64,000 nt of DNA, from positions 137,011,970-137,075,969 of the forward strand of contig CM061236.1 in NCBI GenBank assembly GCA_030848705.1. The letters are read 5' to 3'. A program made the position numbers and the translations under genes. The stretch is from Heracleum sosnowskyi (lineage: Eukaryota; Streptophyta; Magnoliopsida; Apiales; Apiaceae). Positions 43,343 through 55,609 of this stretch are shown piece after piece. The notes under the pieces were generated by a model. It made no database searches and was not told where the DNA came from. It was given only the letters and a program-made list of their open reading frames with translations. How positions within the stretch are numbered: position 1 is the stretch's first letter; every line of letters starts with the position of its first letter.

Positions 43343-43974
43343 CCAATCAATGTCTCAGGCACACTGCAGTCAGAATTCAGGAGATGCATGCGTGTATCAT
43401 TGTACATTTCAATCTGGTGTGATTTTGATTGAATTGCTGATCACCAGTGAAATTAAATGAAGTATATATATTTAAAGCAAATTGACAACTTATTTAAAGC
43501 AAAAGTAGTATCATTTGATTTTTATTAAATTAGGTTTTCTCCGAGTAACGATGTAAAAAACCGAGATGTACAGGCTAGGAAGGAAGCAAATTAACAAAGC
43601 CGGCGAACGTGTTAGGCTCAAGGTAACAGCTAACTGCTAGCTCGCGCTGAAGACGTGTGGCAATTTTAACCACAACGCTTTACACTTAAATAACACATTA
43701 TGCATTGCATCATTCTTATTTTAATTTACGAAGTGTTCGAATCTAGTGTACACCGTTTAAATACACAACTCTATGGCCTGATTATTGTGTATAATATGCA
43801 ATTATGCACCAGTTGGGCACCCCGTTTCGCGTAATACAATAAAAGTTTCGTGATTTACCAACTACCCTGCTTATTATAATCTATAGAGTAATTGAGTTTG
43901 CACCCCTTGTCTTTAGGCGAATTTACGATTTGGTCTCAAACTTTAATTATTGGCAGTTTGCACTTCTAAATTTA
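43343..43974 (+). other. 3' flank of the CBF gene and an interrupted repeat
   Basis: No gene. From about 43890 (GTTTGCACCCCTTGTCTTTA) the sequence resembles a common plant interspersed repeat. It continues right of the CACTA element at 47520 (TCGATTTGTACCATTTTAATC), so that element inserted into it. Confidence 0.5.
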
Positions 43975-45178
43975 CACTACACCAAAAACGGTCTTTTCCT
44001 ACCACGAAAATGGTAAGTTTTGGGGGTCAATCGGTAGGAATTGGTGTCAATTCCTACCATTCGACATGGTAGGAATTGCTCAGGTCGGAATTGGTGATGG
44101 TAGGAATTGGTGGTCTGTTTCTTAAACGGTCCCACATGCCAAATGGCTGTCCATGTGGCGAGCCACATCAACAGCCACATCGACGGCCACATGGCGGTGG
44201 ACCCCGACACGTCACTTGCCACGAGGTTGACATGTCATGCCACGTGTCACGAGTGGGGGTCACTGCCACGTCATTTTGTGGGGTCACATTTGACCCTGGT
44301 CAAGGACTATTTCCTACCAACCAAATCCTACCAACGCATTTCCTACCAACTCAAGAGGCACCAAAATTGTAGGTTTTATAACAGAAGCACATAAAAATAG
44401 CTATTTCCTACCAAGCAATTCCTACCACCTTCAGTATTTCCTACTAGTTAAAACCTACCACATTCATCAATTCTGGAAAATGTTACGAAGACGGTAGGAA
44501 ATGCTATGAAGACGGTAGGAAATGTTATGAAGACAGTAGGAAATGCTTTGAAGGTGGTAGGAATTACTAGACAATTGTTTCAAAAAAAATAAAGCTTTCA
44601 TTACTTCTCCTATCTAACAAATTGCTCAAATCATTATAAAAAAATAGATCGATATATAATTCACAAGTATACAACCATAACAAATAATCAAACATTCATT
44701 GTATATGAAAATTCAAACATTCCTTACACATAAATCATAATATTCAAAATTATAAGTTGTTCTTATGGACCAAAACTACAAATCAAAAATTATTTACAAG
44801 GCTTAATTAATTATCTTCAAAATCTTCATCTTTTTCGTTTGGATCTTAATGTTATTTTCTTCACAATCATTTTCTCTATTTCCACATCATTGTCTTTGGA
44901 TCTTCATCAAGTACCTAAAATTTACATAAAAAGCAAGAATTAGTATTAAGAATTAAATAACAAAATAAGCATGAAGATAAAATTACTTAAATAAGCAAAA
45001 AGAAGAAGAACAAAGTGAATGATATGTGAAATTGATTTGAAGAAGATAAAGATATAGAGAGGGAAGAAAATTGAAGTGAAATGAGAAAAAAAAAATGATT
45101 GTATTATAAGTAATAAGAAGAGGAAATTATTTTTGAATTTTTCGTTTGGGCGCAATTTTTAAATTTTTCGTAAAATTG

Positions 45179-45700
45179 TAGCTTATTTCCTACCGATAAT
45201 GGTAGGTTATGATTCTCAGCGAAATTTTTGAATTTTTGTTTTGGGCGCAATTTTTGAATTTTAAGTTTTAGGCGCAATTTTTGAATTTTTCGTAAAATTG
45301 TAGCTTATTTCCTACCGATAATGGTAGGTTATGATTTTCAGCGAAAATTTTGAATTTTTGGTTTGGGCGCAATTTTTGAATTTTAAGTTTTAGGCGCAAT
45401 TTTTGAATTTTTCGGGAAATTGTAGCTTATTTCCTACCGATAATGGTAGGTTATGATTCTCAGCAAAATTTTTGAATTTTTGGTTTGGGCGCAATTTTTG
45501 AATTTTTAGTTTTAGGCGCAATTTTTGAATTTTTCGTGAAATTGTAGCTTATTTCCTACCGATAATGGTAGGTTATGATTTTCAGCAAAATTTTTGAATT
45601 TTTGGTTTGGGCGCAATTTTTGAATTTTTAGTTTTAGGCGCAATTTTTGAATTTTTCGTGAAATTGTAGCTTATTTCCTACCGATAATGGTAGGGTATAG
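45179..45700. repeat. Five 122-bp tandem units inside the CACTA element
   Basis: TAGCTTATTTCCTACCGATA begins each unit at 45179, 45301, 45423, 45545 and 45667. GGGCGCAATTTTTGAATTTT recurs within each. Each unit carries one CCTACCGATAATGGTAGG inverted repeat. Confidence 0.9.
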
Positions 45701-46087
45701 GCTTTGGCACAATTTTAAAAAAAAAAAAAAATAAACATAATAATTTTTTTTAAATAATATTTTCGACGATCGAAACGTAATGATAATTTAGATCTATTAA
45801 TTTATTTCAGAGGGTAAATGAGTTTTTACCGTATTTGTTTTTCTTTTATTATTTTAATTATATTCTTTTTTAGTTGTGCGCGGTAATTTCAAGTTTTTGG
45901 TAAAACAATTTGGCGGAAATTGCCAAAAAAATTGGGTTGTGTGGATTTAAACAACTGCCCTCTCTAAGAATAACCAAGTGCATAACCATTACACCAACAT
46001 CGTTTTTTGTACTAAATATGCAATTTACTCATATATCATATTTCAGTTCAAGTTTTGTAAATTATAAGTTTGATAGATAGATTAATT

Positions 46088-46386
46088 ATAAAAATATAGG
46101 AGCTTAAATTAAAAAATTCTAAAATTTTACATACAGCTAAGAAATCAAAATATTTAATCATCCGTAAGGTTAGATCGTTGAAAAAAAAATCAAAAAAAAT
46201 CAAAAAGTGTAACCCTAGACAACCCCTAAAATAGATTTATTATAAAAATATAAGAGTTTAAATTAAAAAAATCCAATATTTTGTATAAAACTAAGAAATC
46301 AACATATTTAATCATCCGTAAGGTTGGATCGTTGAAAAAAAATAAATAGAAATCAAAAAGTGTAACCCTAGACAACCCCTAAAACA
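46088..46386. repeat. Two tandem units of about 153 bp in the CACTA element
   Basis: Both contain ATCATCCGTAAGGTT(A/G)GATC and GTGTAACCCTAGACAACCCC. Confidence 0.85.
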
Positions 46387-46769
46387 TGAGTATAAACTCT
46401 AACTCAATTTTCTAACACTCTTTCATTTTCTAAACGATTTTAACTTTTTGTAATTCCTTTTTGTCTAAATTTTTTTCCTTACATTCATCAAACTACAAAA
46501 CGACGTTTCATATAAAAAAATTTAATTTATCCATACGTCTTTATATTTTTAATTTTTTTTCGATATAATTAGGTTTTAACGAATAACATAAGTACGTAAA
46601 TATGTAAGTTTAATTCAAATAATTTTTATCCTCCACTACTAAAATGAGTAAATCTTTATGTCTCTAGAGTTTGATTAACAAAAAAATATGATAACCGATC
46701 AACAAAAAATATAATATAAACACATTCTCCATTAATTTTATTTTGTATTATTTTATTAATCGATTAAAA

Positions 46770-47260
46770 CCTACCAACAATGGTAGGTTTTGATGTGCGC
46801 GGGAAATTCAAATTTTCTGTGAAATTTTTGGCGGAAAAGCAAAAAGGTGGTGGGGGTTTAAAATTCGTCAGTGACTATTTCCTACCATATATGGTAGGAA
46901 ATGGCCTTGACAGAATGAAAATATTTCGTATTTAAAAAAAATGTTTATTACTTTAAAATATGATTGGGACGATGATGTGAATGGTGGGGTACCATCACGA
47001 ATAAAACCTACCAGATTTGGTAGGTTTTATTTTCCTACCATATATGGTAGGAAATGACCACGACAGAATTAAAAATTTTATTATTTTTAAAAAATTATTT
47101 ATTACTTAAATTATGATATGGCTGATGATGTGGATGGTGGGGTACCATCAAGAATAAAACCTACCAGATTTGATAGGTTTTAGTTTCCTACCATATATGG
47201 TAGGAAATGATCACAGCATATTGAAAATATTTTTTATTTTATAAAAATTGTTTATTACTT
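46770..47260. repeat. Right subterminal repeats with an 18-bp palindrome
   Basis: CCTACCATATATGGTAGG, a perfect palindrome, occurs at 46881-46898, 47033-47050 and 47187-47204 in a unit of about 153 bp that also carries GGTGGGGTACCATCA. Confidence 0.88.
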
Positions 47261-47519
47261 AAAAATATGACAAGGCTTGATGATTAGGATGGTGGGGTCT
47301 TATCTTTGTGAAAATGCAGGCAAAACCTACCGATGTTGGTAGGTTTTATTTTCCTACCAACAATCGGTAGGAATTGGTCCTCGCTTTTACAGAAATCGGG
47401 TCCCACGCGGACCATTTCCTACCATATTCGTCGTCGGTAGGAAATGGGGGGTCAATTCCTACCAAGTTTTTTTGGTATGATTTATATGGTAGGAAAAGGC
47501 CGTTTTTGGTGTAGTGTTA

Positions 47520-47776
47520 ATACTCGCTTCGATTTGTACCATTTTAATCAAATTCCGTCTAAATTGATTAATTTGAACAAGGGTAAAACTGGAAAATTTT
47601 ATTCAAGTTTTGATTTTGACAGAATGCACCTCATAGTTTCAAATTTCTAACAAAGTGCATCTTAATTAAACATTTAATTTATTTAAAACAAATATTAATA
47701 TTTTCAAAACAATTATTTATAAGATATATTAGTTAATATTTTTCTTACTTAAAAATGCTATATATATATATATATA
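47520..47776. other. Right half of the repeat interrupted by the CACTA element
   Basis: Continues the sequence broken at 43974. The 68-codon ORF at 47444-47650 crosses the CACTA end and is not real. Ends in (TA)n. Confidence 0.45.
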
Positions 47777-48182
47777 TAGGCAATTGCTCCATGAAGAACA
47801 CTCTTATATAAAGAACAATAAAGAACACCATAGAATCTTACATAAATTGCATGTTGATTCTAATTTTCTCACCAAAAAAGGTTTATTACGAATAAAAATA
47901 GAATCTAACAAAAAATTAGAATCAAATAAAACATGATTACATGTAATTTCATTGTGATAAATATATATACAAGATTCTGTACTGGATTCTATACTGGATT
48001 ATATGTAATGTTTAATTTTTAAATTTAGATGAGATTCTACGTTAAATTAGATATGTTAGGCTTAATTGTTGTTCAATTTTATGATTCTAATTTTAAAAAA
48101 TCAATTTTTATGAAAAATAAAGTATTTTTGATGGTGTTCTTTATTGTTATTTATATAAGGTGTTCTTCCTAGAGTGCAACTC
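47777..48182. mobile_element. MITE with TIRs of about 50 bp
   Basis: Left GAAGAACACTCTTATATAAA followed by GAACAATAAAGAACACCAT. The right end (48130-48180) read inward gives GGAAGAACACCTTATATAAA, then TAACAATAAAGAACACCAT. About 400 bp, no coding. The duplication cannot be read because both flanks are microsatellite; a Mutator-like origin is possible. Confidence 0.6.
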
Positions 48183-50639
48183 TCTCTCTCTATATATATA
48201 TATATATATGGGGAGATTCAAGAGAGACCCATAGTTAGGGAGAGATCGAGAGACCCTTAATTATCACCATTGATTTCCTTTTAATCCTATGGTCAAGATT
48301 TTTTTAGAAATCTATAAATACTTTATTTGATTTATACTACAGGGGCCGTATTTGATTATACAAAAATACAAAGTAGACATACGTCTAACTCCAATTTCAT
48401 TACCATGTTTAGTAAGATTTGGCCAGATATGTTTTACTGTCAAATTTACACTTTCCATTGTAACAGTTAATGTAATTGATTTTTTAAATTTCACTTAATC
48501 TGATTAAGCATCATTACATCATCAGTTTTGGAAAGTCTCGTCATTCTAAGACAGAAAGGTGCAAACTGCGGATGGACTATATCATGGACAACTAACTAAG
48601 TTTTGTGTTCTTCATTCTCTACAATTTTTAGTTGAATAGTTTTGTAATTGTATGAAGTATTGTTCACTCAGTTGTTACATTTTTTTTCTGGATCATAACT
48701 TTCTTGTATTACACTTTTCAATTCCTAAAGTATACGTATGTCATGTCATATGCAAACATGAATTAATTGGATTATGACGTTGAGTTAATTTAATCATCGG
48801 CGTTTTGTCTTTTATATAATCATCATCTTTGTAAGATTAGTATTTTTGATATTTTTCTCTTTGCATCATTCCTCTATACAAAACATGGTTATATGGACTA
48901 GACGATATATTGATTCTTCTAATATTAGGCGATTACTTTTGCATACTAATTTGAATTGTTTCGATACAAATATGATAAAAGATCTCATATATTTTGTGTT
49001 TTATAAAACTTTTTAATGTTATTAAGATTTGCTGAACTGTAAAGATTCATCAATGTGTTCTGTTGAAGTATTGTGGTGTTCTGTTGAGATACATTCATTT
49101 GGCTTGATGTTCTACTGAGATTTATTAAGGTTTTTTGGTAGCATAAATGAATATGGGTTACTGGATGAGAGTTAGAACAAACTCGATTTTGTACTCTTGT
49201 TGATTGCAAGATGATGATGACTTTGTACCCATTTTAATGATGATTCTACTAAGATTAATGATGATTTGTACTAATTTGGACAATGATGTATAAATTTTAC
49301 TTGAATCTTGACTTGTATCTATATTATGAACTAGGTCGTTTAATGTGAAAGGGAGCGCTTGCTACATTTTCGTAATTCAATTTGTGTTGGATAGAGTTTG
49401 TGGAAACATGTTAACTGTTAACAGTTATTTTGTGATTGATTTTACTACTGTTGTGAAAATGACCTGCTGTTATTGTCTTGGTTGTGTTAGGTGTGTTGGT
49501 TCTTGGAAGAAAGGATGTCTGATAATTAGTTTATGCAATGTGTCATGGAAGTGCAAAATTTAGTATTAGACTCTCATTGGTTTGAACAGAACTTTGATTG
49601 ATATGACTTGGAATCCAGTGTCGCAGGGAATACTGATCTTGTTGGAGCAATTCATCATTTGAAAGATTTAGAAATGTTCTGTTGATCTCTCAGCTTGTGT
49701 TATTGTATTTTCATGAGTGTTCCGTTAAGTTCAAGAATTCTTAGGCGGTTACTTTTTATGTTTATCTATTGATTTTGTTGCCCATTCTTTTCTAATTTTC
49801 TTGGCCAAGGCTAACTATTGTATAATTTCTCTTTGAAATTAAAATTTTAATAGCTTTTTTTTGGAAAAGCTATTGCAACAATAATTATTTATGTTCTTCA
49901 GCTTAAAATTTATAACAATACCCTTTAAAATCTTATTTTAAGAAGTTGTTTCAAATACTAAAAAAATACATAATAAAACCTAAATTTAAAATAAATAGCG
50001 TGAATGTTATTAAAACAGTTACGAGAATCTCAATATAATGTTTTCATTCTATTTATACCGTAAGAATATTTTCAAATGTTCCTTAAATATTGCACAAGAT
50101 AGTAAAAAAATTATCTTAAAAATATTAACTGTTCCATAAGATACTTCTGGTTGTAAAAGTTTCAATGATAATTCTTAGAATTATATACTTTTTCTAATAA
50201 AGTCCCTCCTTTTTTTAATATATCACGGGAAATTGCCTTTTACAATTTACTTTTTCTGTTTTTCTCACTAAAATACATTCTTTTTCCAAACATATCATAG
50301 GAAACTCTTTACTTGTTTATTTTAAAACGCATTTAATTACTTTTAATTATTAAATTTTAAAACCTCATTTTCCAAAAATATCACGGGCATTTACCTTTCT
50401 AAACTAAATATATGTTACATTTTTTATTTTTTCTTACTAAAATCTCTCATTTCCAAAAATATAACGGGTAAATCCATACTTATTTATTTTAAATTTTTTT
50501 AATGTTTTTAATTAATTAAAAGTGTTTAGCTATTTTAACTTGTCTACTTATTTTTTGTACAATTAAAATTAATAAAATATTAAAAAATAATAATAAAATA
50601 ACAATTAACAATCCGTGCATCGCACGGGTTTTAAGCTAG
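48183..50639 (+). mobile_element. Non-autonomous Helitron, plus strand
   Basis: The 3' end is clear: hairpin CCGTGC-ATC-GCACGG (50613-50627), then GTTTTAAG and CTAG (50636-50639), followed by T. The 5' end is placed in the TCTCTCTATATATA run near 48183, typical of plant Helitrons but blurred by the microsatellite. No Rep/helicase coding sequence. Confidence 0.65.
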
Positions 50640-51660
50640 TATTATATTAAAGATTGAACATTGAAAGTTTTGTAGTCGGTTTGTAGTCTGGTCATAGGTC
50701 ACTCAATTCACAATCGTTAGATCTTTTTGATCAAATCGATAAGAGTCGTTGGATAAAATCCTAAAATTTATTATATAGGGTACCTTTTCTCTTTTTCCAA
50801 ACTAAAATATCTTATTTTCCAAAAATATCACCAGAAGTTCTATTTAATAAAATAAAATAATAATAATAATAATATAATTGCTAATAACTAACTGGTTATC
50901 TTTTTTTTTAGCCAAACTGTATATTCCTTTTGATATTTTCCAACTAAAATTTCTACTTTTCTATTTTTCCTAACTAAAACCTCTCATTTTCCAAAAATAT
51001 CACGGACAGTTCCATTTAATAAAATTACAATTACTAATAAGTAACTGATTAGCTTTTTTAGCAAAAGCTTAATTTTTTTTATATTTTTTAAACTAAAAGC
51101 TCCCATTTTTCAAAAATATCACGGACAATTCCATTTAATAAAATAAAATAATAATCTTATAATTACTAAGAACTAACTTATTATCATTTTTAGTCAAATC
51201 ATTTATTCTTTTTCATATTCTCTAACTAAATTTTCTTCTAACTAAAAGCTCTCATTTTCCAAAAATATAACAGACAATTCCATTTAATAAAATAAAATAT
51301 ATACTATCTTATAATAGATTAGACGAAATAGCATATTATTTGTATTATATTTTCTAACTTAAAAAATTCATCTTCTAAAAATAACACGGAAAACGTATAT
51401 AAAAAAATAACATAATTTAATATAATTATTAATAAATAACTAACTCCCTTTTTCAGCACATTGTTGTTTTATATTTTCTAACTAAAACACCTCATATTCT
51501 AAAAATAACACATACAACATATATGTATATATATATAATGGTGATGTTATTATATATTTGTAACCAAATATCTTTTTCAGCTAAAACAGATTAGCTATTT
51601 TTTTTAACTTAAACAACTAATCTTCTAAATATAACACATGCAACACATATATAATAAGCA
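50210..51660. repeat. Dispersed tandem motif AAAATATCACGG
   Basis: AAAAATATCACGG-type words followed by (A/G)CAATTCC recur near 50222, 50378, 50454, 50818, 50992, 51111, 51260, 51374, 51495 and 51625. They are preceded by CTAACTAAAA(G/C)CTC(T/C)CATTTTCC. Spacing is about 75-175 bp. Confidence 0.75.
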
Positions 51661-53240
51661 TTTCAGGGATTTTATCCAAAATTTTGGTAGTCGGTCTGCC
51701 TGTATGACCACCAAATTAATAAGAGCCGTTAGATCTTAAATAAATAAAATAGACGAGTACTGTTAGATCTAATATTAAAAAGTATATTTAATTAATAGTA
51801 GAATTATATTTAAATACTAAAAGGTGTATTTTGATAATTTAAACCAATTATAAATGGGTTTTCTATATTGATCAATAGAAATCTTTAAGTAAAAATTTGT
51901 AATTATCTTTACTCTTTAGTTTATGGGTAGGTCCAGTTAGATAATAATTATTAAACCATCATTAAATTAAATATAATTTTGTTAGCTTCGTAAAATCGTC
52001 AAATTCCGATGTCTAAAACTCAAGATGGAGCCCAAATAGTAAAGTGAGTATCTAAATTTTAATAAATATTTTTTTTATTGTAGCACCAATTTAATTTTTT
52101 TTTCTGATCCTTTTAAATTTAGAAATTCTATGTTACTTTCAATAAAATATTAACATCAATTTAAGAAAAAATTCAAATCTGGCCCGTGTACGATCACTAT
52201 ACGACCAAATTAATAATTTCATCTTAAATAGATAGATGGGAATTGTTAGATCTAATATTAAAATGTGTATTTGATTAATAATAAGATTATATTTAAATAC
52301 TAAAAAGTTTATTTTGATAATTCAAAAATTTTCTATGTGAAAATTCTTAAATATCTTTTCTCTTAAATTTATGGGTAGTTCCGGTTAGATAATAATTGTT
52401 AAACCAAATATCAAGATAACAATTCATATCGATTACAATATTAAAATATATACTGCTCATGTATACGATTCTAACAATAATACACGTGGATTATAAGAGA
52501 CGTGGAGTCCTGAATGAATTTATAACACTTTTTTATATGTATTAAACATAACTTTTTTTTCCCTCAAGTAACATAATAATTTGATTCATCCAAATTATAA
52601 TTATATTATTTTACATATAACAAACATAAAAAGATAATATCAAAATATTATTAAAAAATTGAAGGTTTCATATTCTTTAACGATAATTTTGAATATAATA
52701 CTTATATTAAAATATGCATTTCATAAAAAGTAGGATTTTATTTAAATACTAAGAAGTGTATTTTAATAATTTAAACCAATTATAAATTGGTTTTCTATAT
52801 TGAATATAATTCTTTTTGTAAAAATTCTTAACTATCTTTTCTCTTCGGTTTATGGGTAGGTCAAGTTAGATAATTATATCCTATATATAATTAGCATAGT
52901 GTAGTTTTTATGATTTGGTCGTTAAAGGTATATTTGTCATTCTAAAATTAGTACTATTAAATAATGAGTTCAAAGTTCGATTCTTGAGTTCAAAGTTCGA
53001 TTCTTGAGTTCAAGGTTCGATTTCGGGCAAGTGCAAACATTTATAAAAGTTTAAAATTTGTAAACTACTTATAATTACTTAAGTTCAAGACAAGTGTTTA
53101 AAAATTAGTGGAGGACTTATAATTACTTTAATAATGTTTTTAAAAGAAACAAAAAATTTGATAAATAAATAAAATACAAAAGATATATTTATATAAATAA
53201 TTTATAAAGCTTCCCGTGCATTGCAGGAGTATAAAGCTAG
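50640..53240 (+). mobile_element. Second Helitron-like unit abutting the first
   Basis: Begins directly after the previous CTAG with TATTATATTAAAGATTG and CATTGAAAGTTTTGTAGTC, and ends with CCCGTGCATTGCAGGAG...AAAGCTAG (CTAG 53237-53240). The 3' hairpin has decayed. Non-coding, full of internal repeats. Confidence 0.55.
51765..52890. repeat. Three diverged direct repeats, period about 450-490 bp
   Basis: The phrase TTTATGGGTAGGTCCAGTTA and variants occur near 51921, 52368 and 52850. Each is preceded by TATTTAAATACTAAAA(A/G)GTGT. Confidence 0.7.
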
Positions 53241-53732
53241 TATTAATAATAAGGACAAATAGAAAAGCTAACATGTTTTAATTAAAAAAATAATTGTCCG
53301 TGATATTTTTAGATGTGTTTTAATTATATTAATTGTATTTTTTTAAAAAATACGTTGACATGTTAAAATAGGTTCTAAAATAAATAAGTAAGGGCTACAC
53401 TTGATATATTTTTGGAAAATAGAGATTTTAGTGATAACAAATATAAAAGGTATTATGTTTTAATTTAAAGGTAATTGCCCATGATATTTTTGTTAAATGG
53501 GTAGATTTTGTTAGAAAAAATGTTTTAATTATAAAAGGCAATCAACTAGTTATTATTTTTATATTGTTTTATTATTTATTAAATAGAGTATTAAAATAGG
53601 TTTTAAAATAAATAAGTAAGGGTTGTACCTGATATTTTTGGAAAAGAGAGATTTTAGTGATAACAAATATAAAAGGTAGTATGTTTTAATTTAAAAACAA
53701 TTGTCCGGTAATATGTTTTAATTTAAAGGTAA
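53241..53732 (-). repeat. Helitron fragment carrying inverted copies of the internal motif
   Basis: Starts TATTAATAATAAGGACAAA right after CTAG. Reverse-complement copies of the CACGG motif occur here: GTCCGTGATATTTTTAG (about 53296), CCATGATATTTTTG (about 53477). GATTTTAGTGATAACAAATA appears twice (about 53425 and 53650). Confidence 0.5.
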
Positions 53733-53757
53733 CTAGTTTACTAAGTCGCGCTTCGCA

Positions 53758-53976
53758 GCGGCATTAGAATATATTTGTTAAAAAAAAGAATATTAGAATA
53801 AAAATTGTGAAATTAATATCTACAAAATTATTTAAATTATAAAATAAAATATATTCTATAAAATCAGCGGCATTAGAATATATTTGTTAAGAAAAAGAAT
53901 ATTAGAACAAAAATTGTGAAATAAATATCTACAAAATTATTTAAATTATCAAATAAAATATATTCTATAAAATTTG
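53758..53976. repeat. Tandem duplication, period 109 bp
   Basis: GCGGCATTAGAATATATTTG begins both copies (53758 and 53867); copies differ at a handful of bases. Confidence 0.9.
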
Positions 53977-55005
53977 CATTTGGGTAGGTAATATTATAAA
54001 GTATTTACATATTCCTTTTGTTTATATAGTTTGATTTTTTATTTTCTTGGACAAATACCATTGTCATATATATATAAAAGGAAATTTATATTGATAAAAA
54101 ATACTAATTATTTGTAATAATAAAAATTTAAATACTTCAATATAATTTTTTTAGTCATTTTATCTTCAATATGAAGATTTATTATGTATGTTAAAAGAAT
54201 ATATTTAAACCCAAAATTTTGGATTTTGAAATAAATTTGTTGGGGCTTAAATAATTTTTTAATTGAAGTTGAAATTTTTTTGTTTGTGTAATAACTTAGA
54301 AAATGACTTAAAGTTAAAAAAATAGTTTAAAATCAGAAGTTGGTAGGAGGTACTTTTTTGAATGACTTATTTTATTTTAATGTATTTATTTGATAAAAGT
54401 TAATATCATCATTCAAATGCATTATTTATCAAATTGAATTTAATTGTTACAATTTTAATAACTCATTAGTTTATCATAATACAAAATTACCAAAACAGAC
54501 ATATTAACTTAACATTTTACTTTTTACTTATAACTTTAAGTAACTTTAAATCATAATCAATAATTTTAAGTTTAGCCAAAAGGCTAGGGCACATAATTAT
54601 ATAAAAAAAATTGATCGCTTCAAAAAAGTATACAAAATAAAATTGAGAGTGAAAATAAACATTAACATGTTTTGATTATATAAAAATTAGTTAATTTTTT
54701 TTTGTTAATAGATTTTTTTCAATAATAAAGAAGCCATAGATATCACTGAATAACCAAACAAAGAGATAAAATACAACACCTAAATTAAGGTAAAAATCTA
54801 GTAATATCAATAAATATTATAAATATTTAATATCTAAAATATTATAAATATTATAAATATTTAAAATCTAGTAATATCTAGTAAATTAATATCAATGAAA
54901 CAAATATTTGTAAAATATCTAATGATATTCGTTCAATCGAAATAAGATAAATTTATATATGTGTAATTTCTAAAACTATATATTATAAAAAATAAAGATA
55001 ATTAC
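53977..55005. other. AT-rich non-coding sequence
   Basis: No exon recognised. Short ATTATAAATATT repeats near 54808-54860. Confidence 0.45.
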
Positions 55006-55609
55006 TTTTAAATTTTTTAATCTGGGTAGATGTGACAATTATTATATAGGGTCCACAATCCTTCTTGTATAAATTTGTATCAACCATCTCGACTAACGTT
55101 TTCCACAAAGTTATGGTACTGGTGATGGAGCTGCTTAAGAAAAAATTTAAAATAAATTAAATAAGTAAAACAAATAAATTGGGGTAACCAAAGAATAATA
55201 TAAAATTACAAGAACAATAAAAAACAATTAACAATTATATTAAAATTAATATAATGCATAACTTACTAATTTGTGACAATTTTGAGATCTCTGTTTTTTC
55301 AACTGCCTTTGACAACTTTAATGTCACCCAAGTAGGTCAAGCAACCCACAATATCTAAATCAACATAGAAAAAATAATATTAGAACATGATAGTTTAAAT
55401 TATAACTTATATAATAGTATTACTTATATATTACTCTAATATATTAGAGCATCAAAAACCTGAGAGTATGTTGGTGTTATTAATAAGTGCATCAATCATA
55501 TCCGGACATATGAACTGAAATCCATGATATGTTGACGATACCTTCTTCCAATCTCTTAGGCAACGTTATACGTATGAAGAGAAATTTAGACCCATGTGAT
55601 AGTGATCTT

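Larger units (their letters stand above)
43975..47516. mobile_element. Non-autonomous CACTA (En/Spm) element, 3542 bp
   Basis: Starts CACTACACCAAAAACGG and ends with its reverse complement CCGTTTTTGGTGTAGTG. Exact 3-bp duplications TTA lie at 43972-43974 and 47517-47519. CCTACC/GGTAGG words in both orientations fill the ends and recur inside, like the subterminal transposase-binding repeats of CACTA elements. No transposase ORF is present; ORFs of 95-98 codons near the left end are repeat translations. Confidence 0.93.

Noticed and set aside
44076..44394. ORFs of 95-98 codons rich in His/Pro/Gly
   Set aside because: They lie in the CACTA left end and translate its CCACATGG-type subterminal repeats; no transposase motifs.
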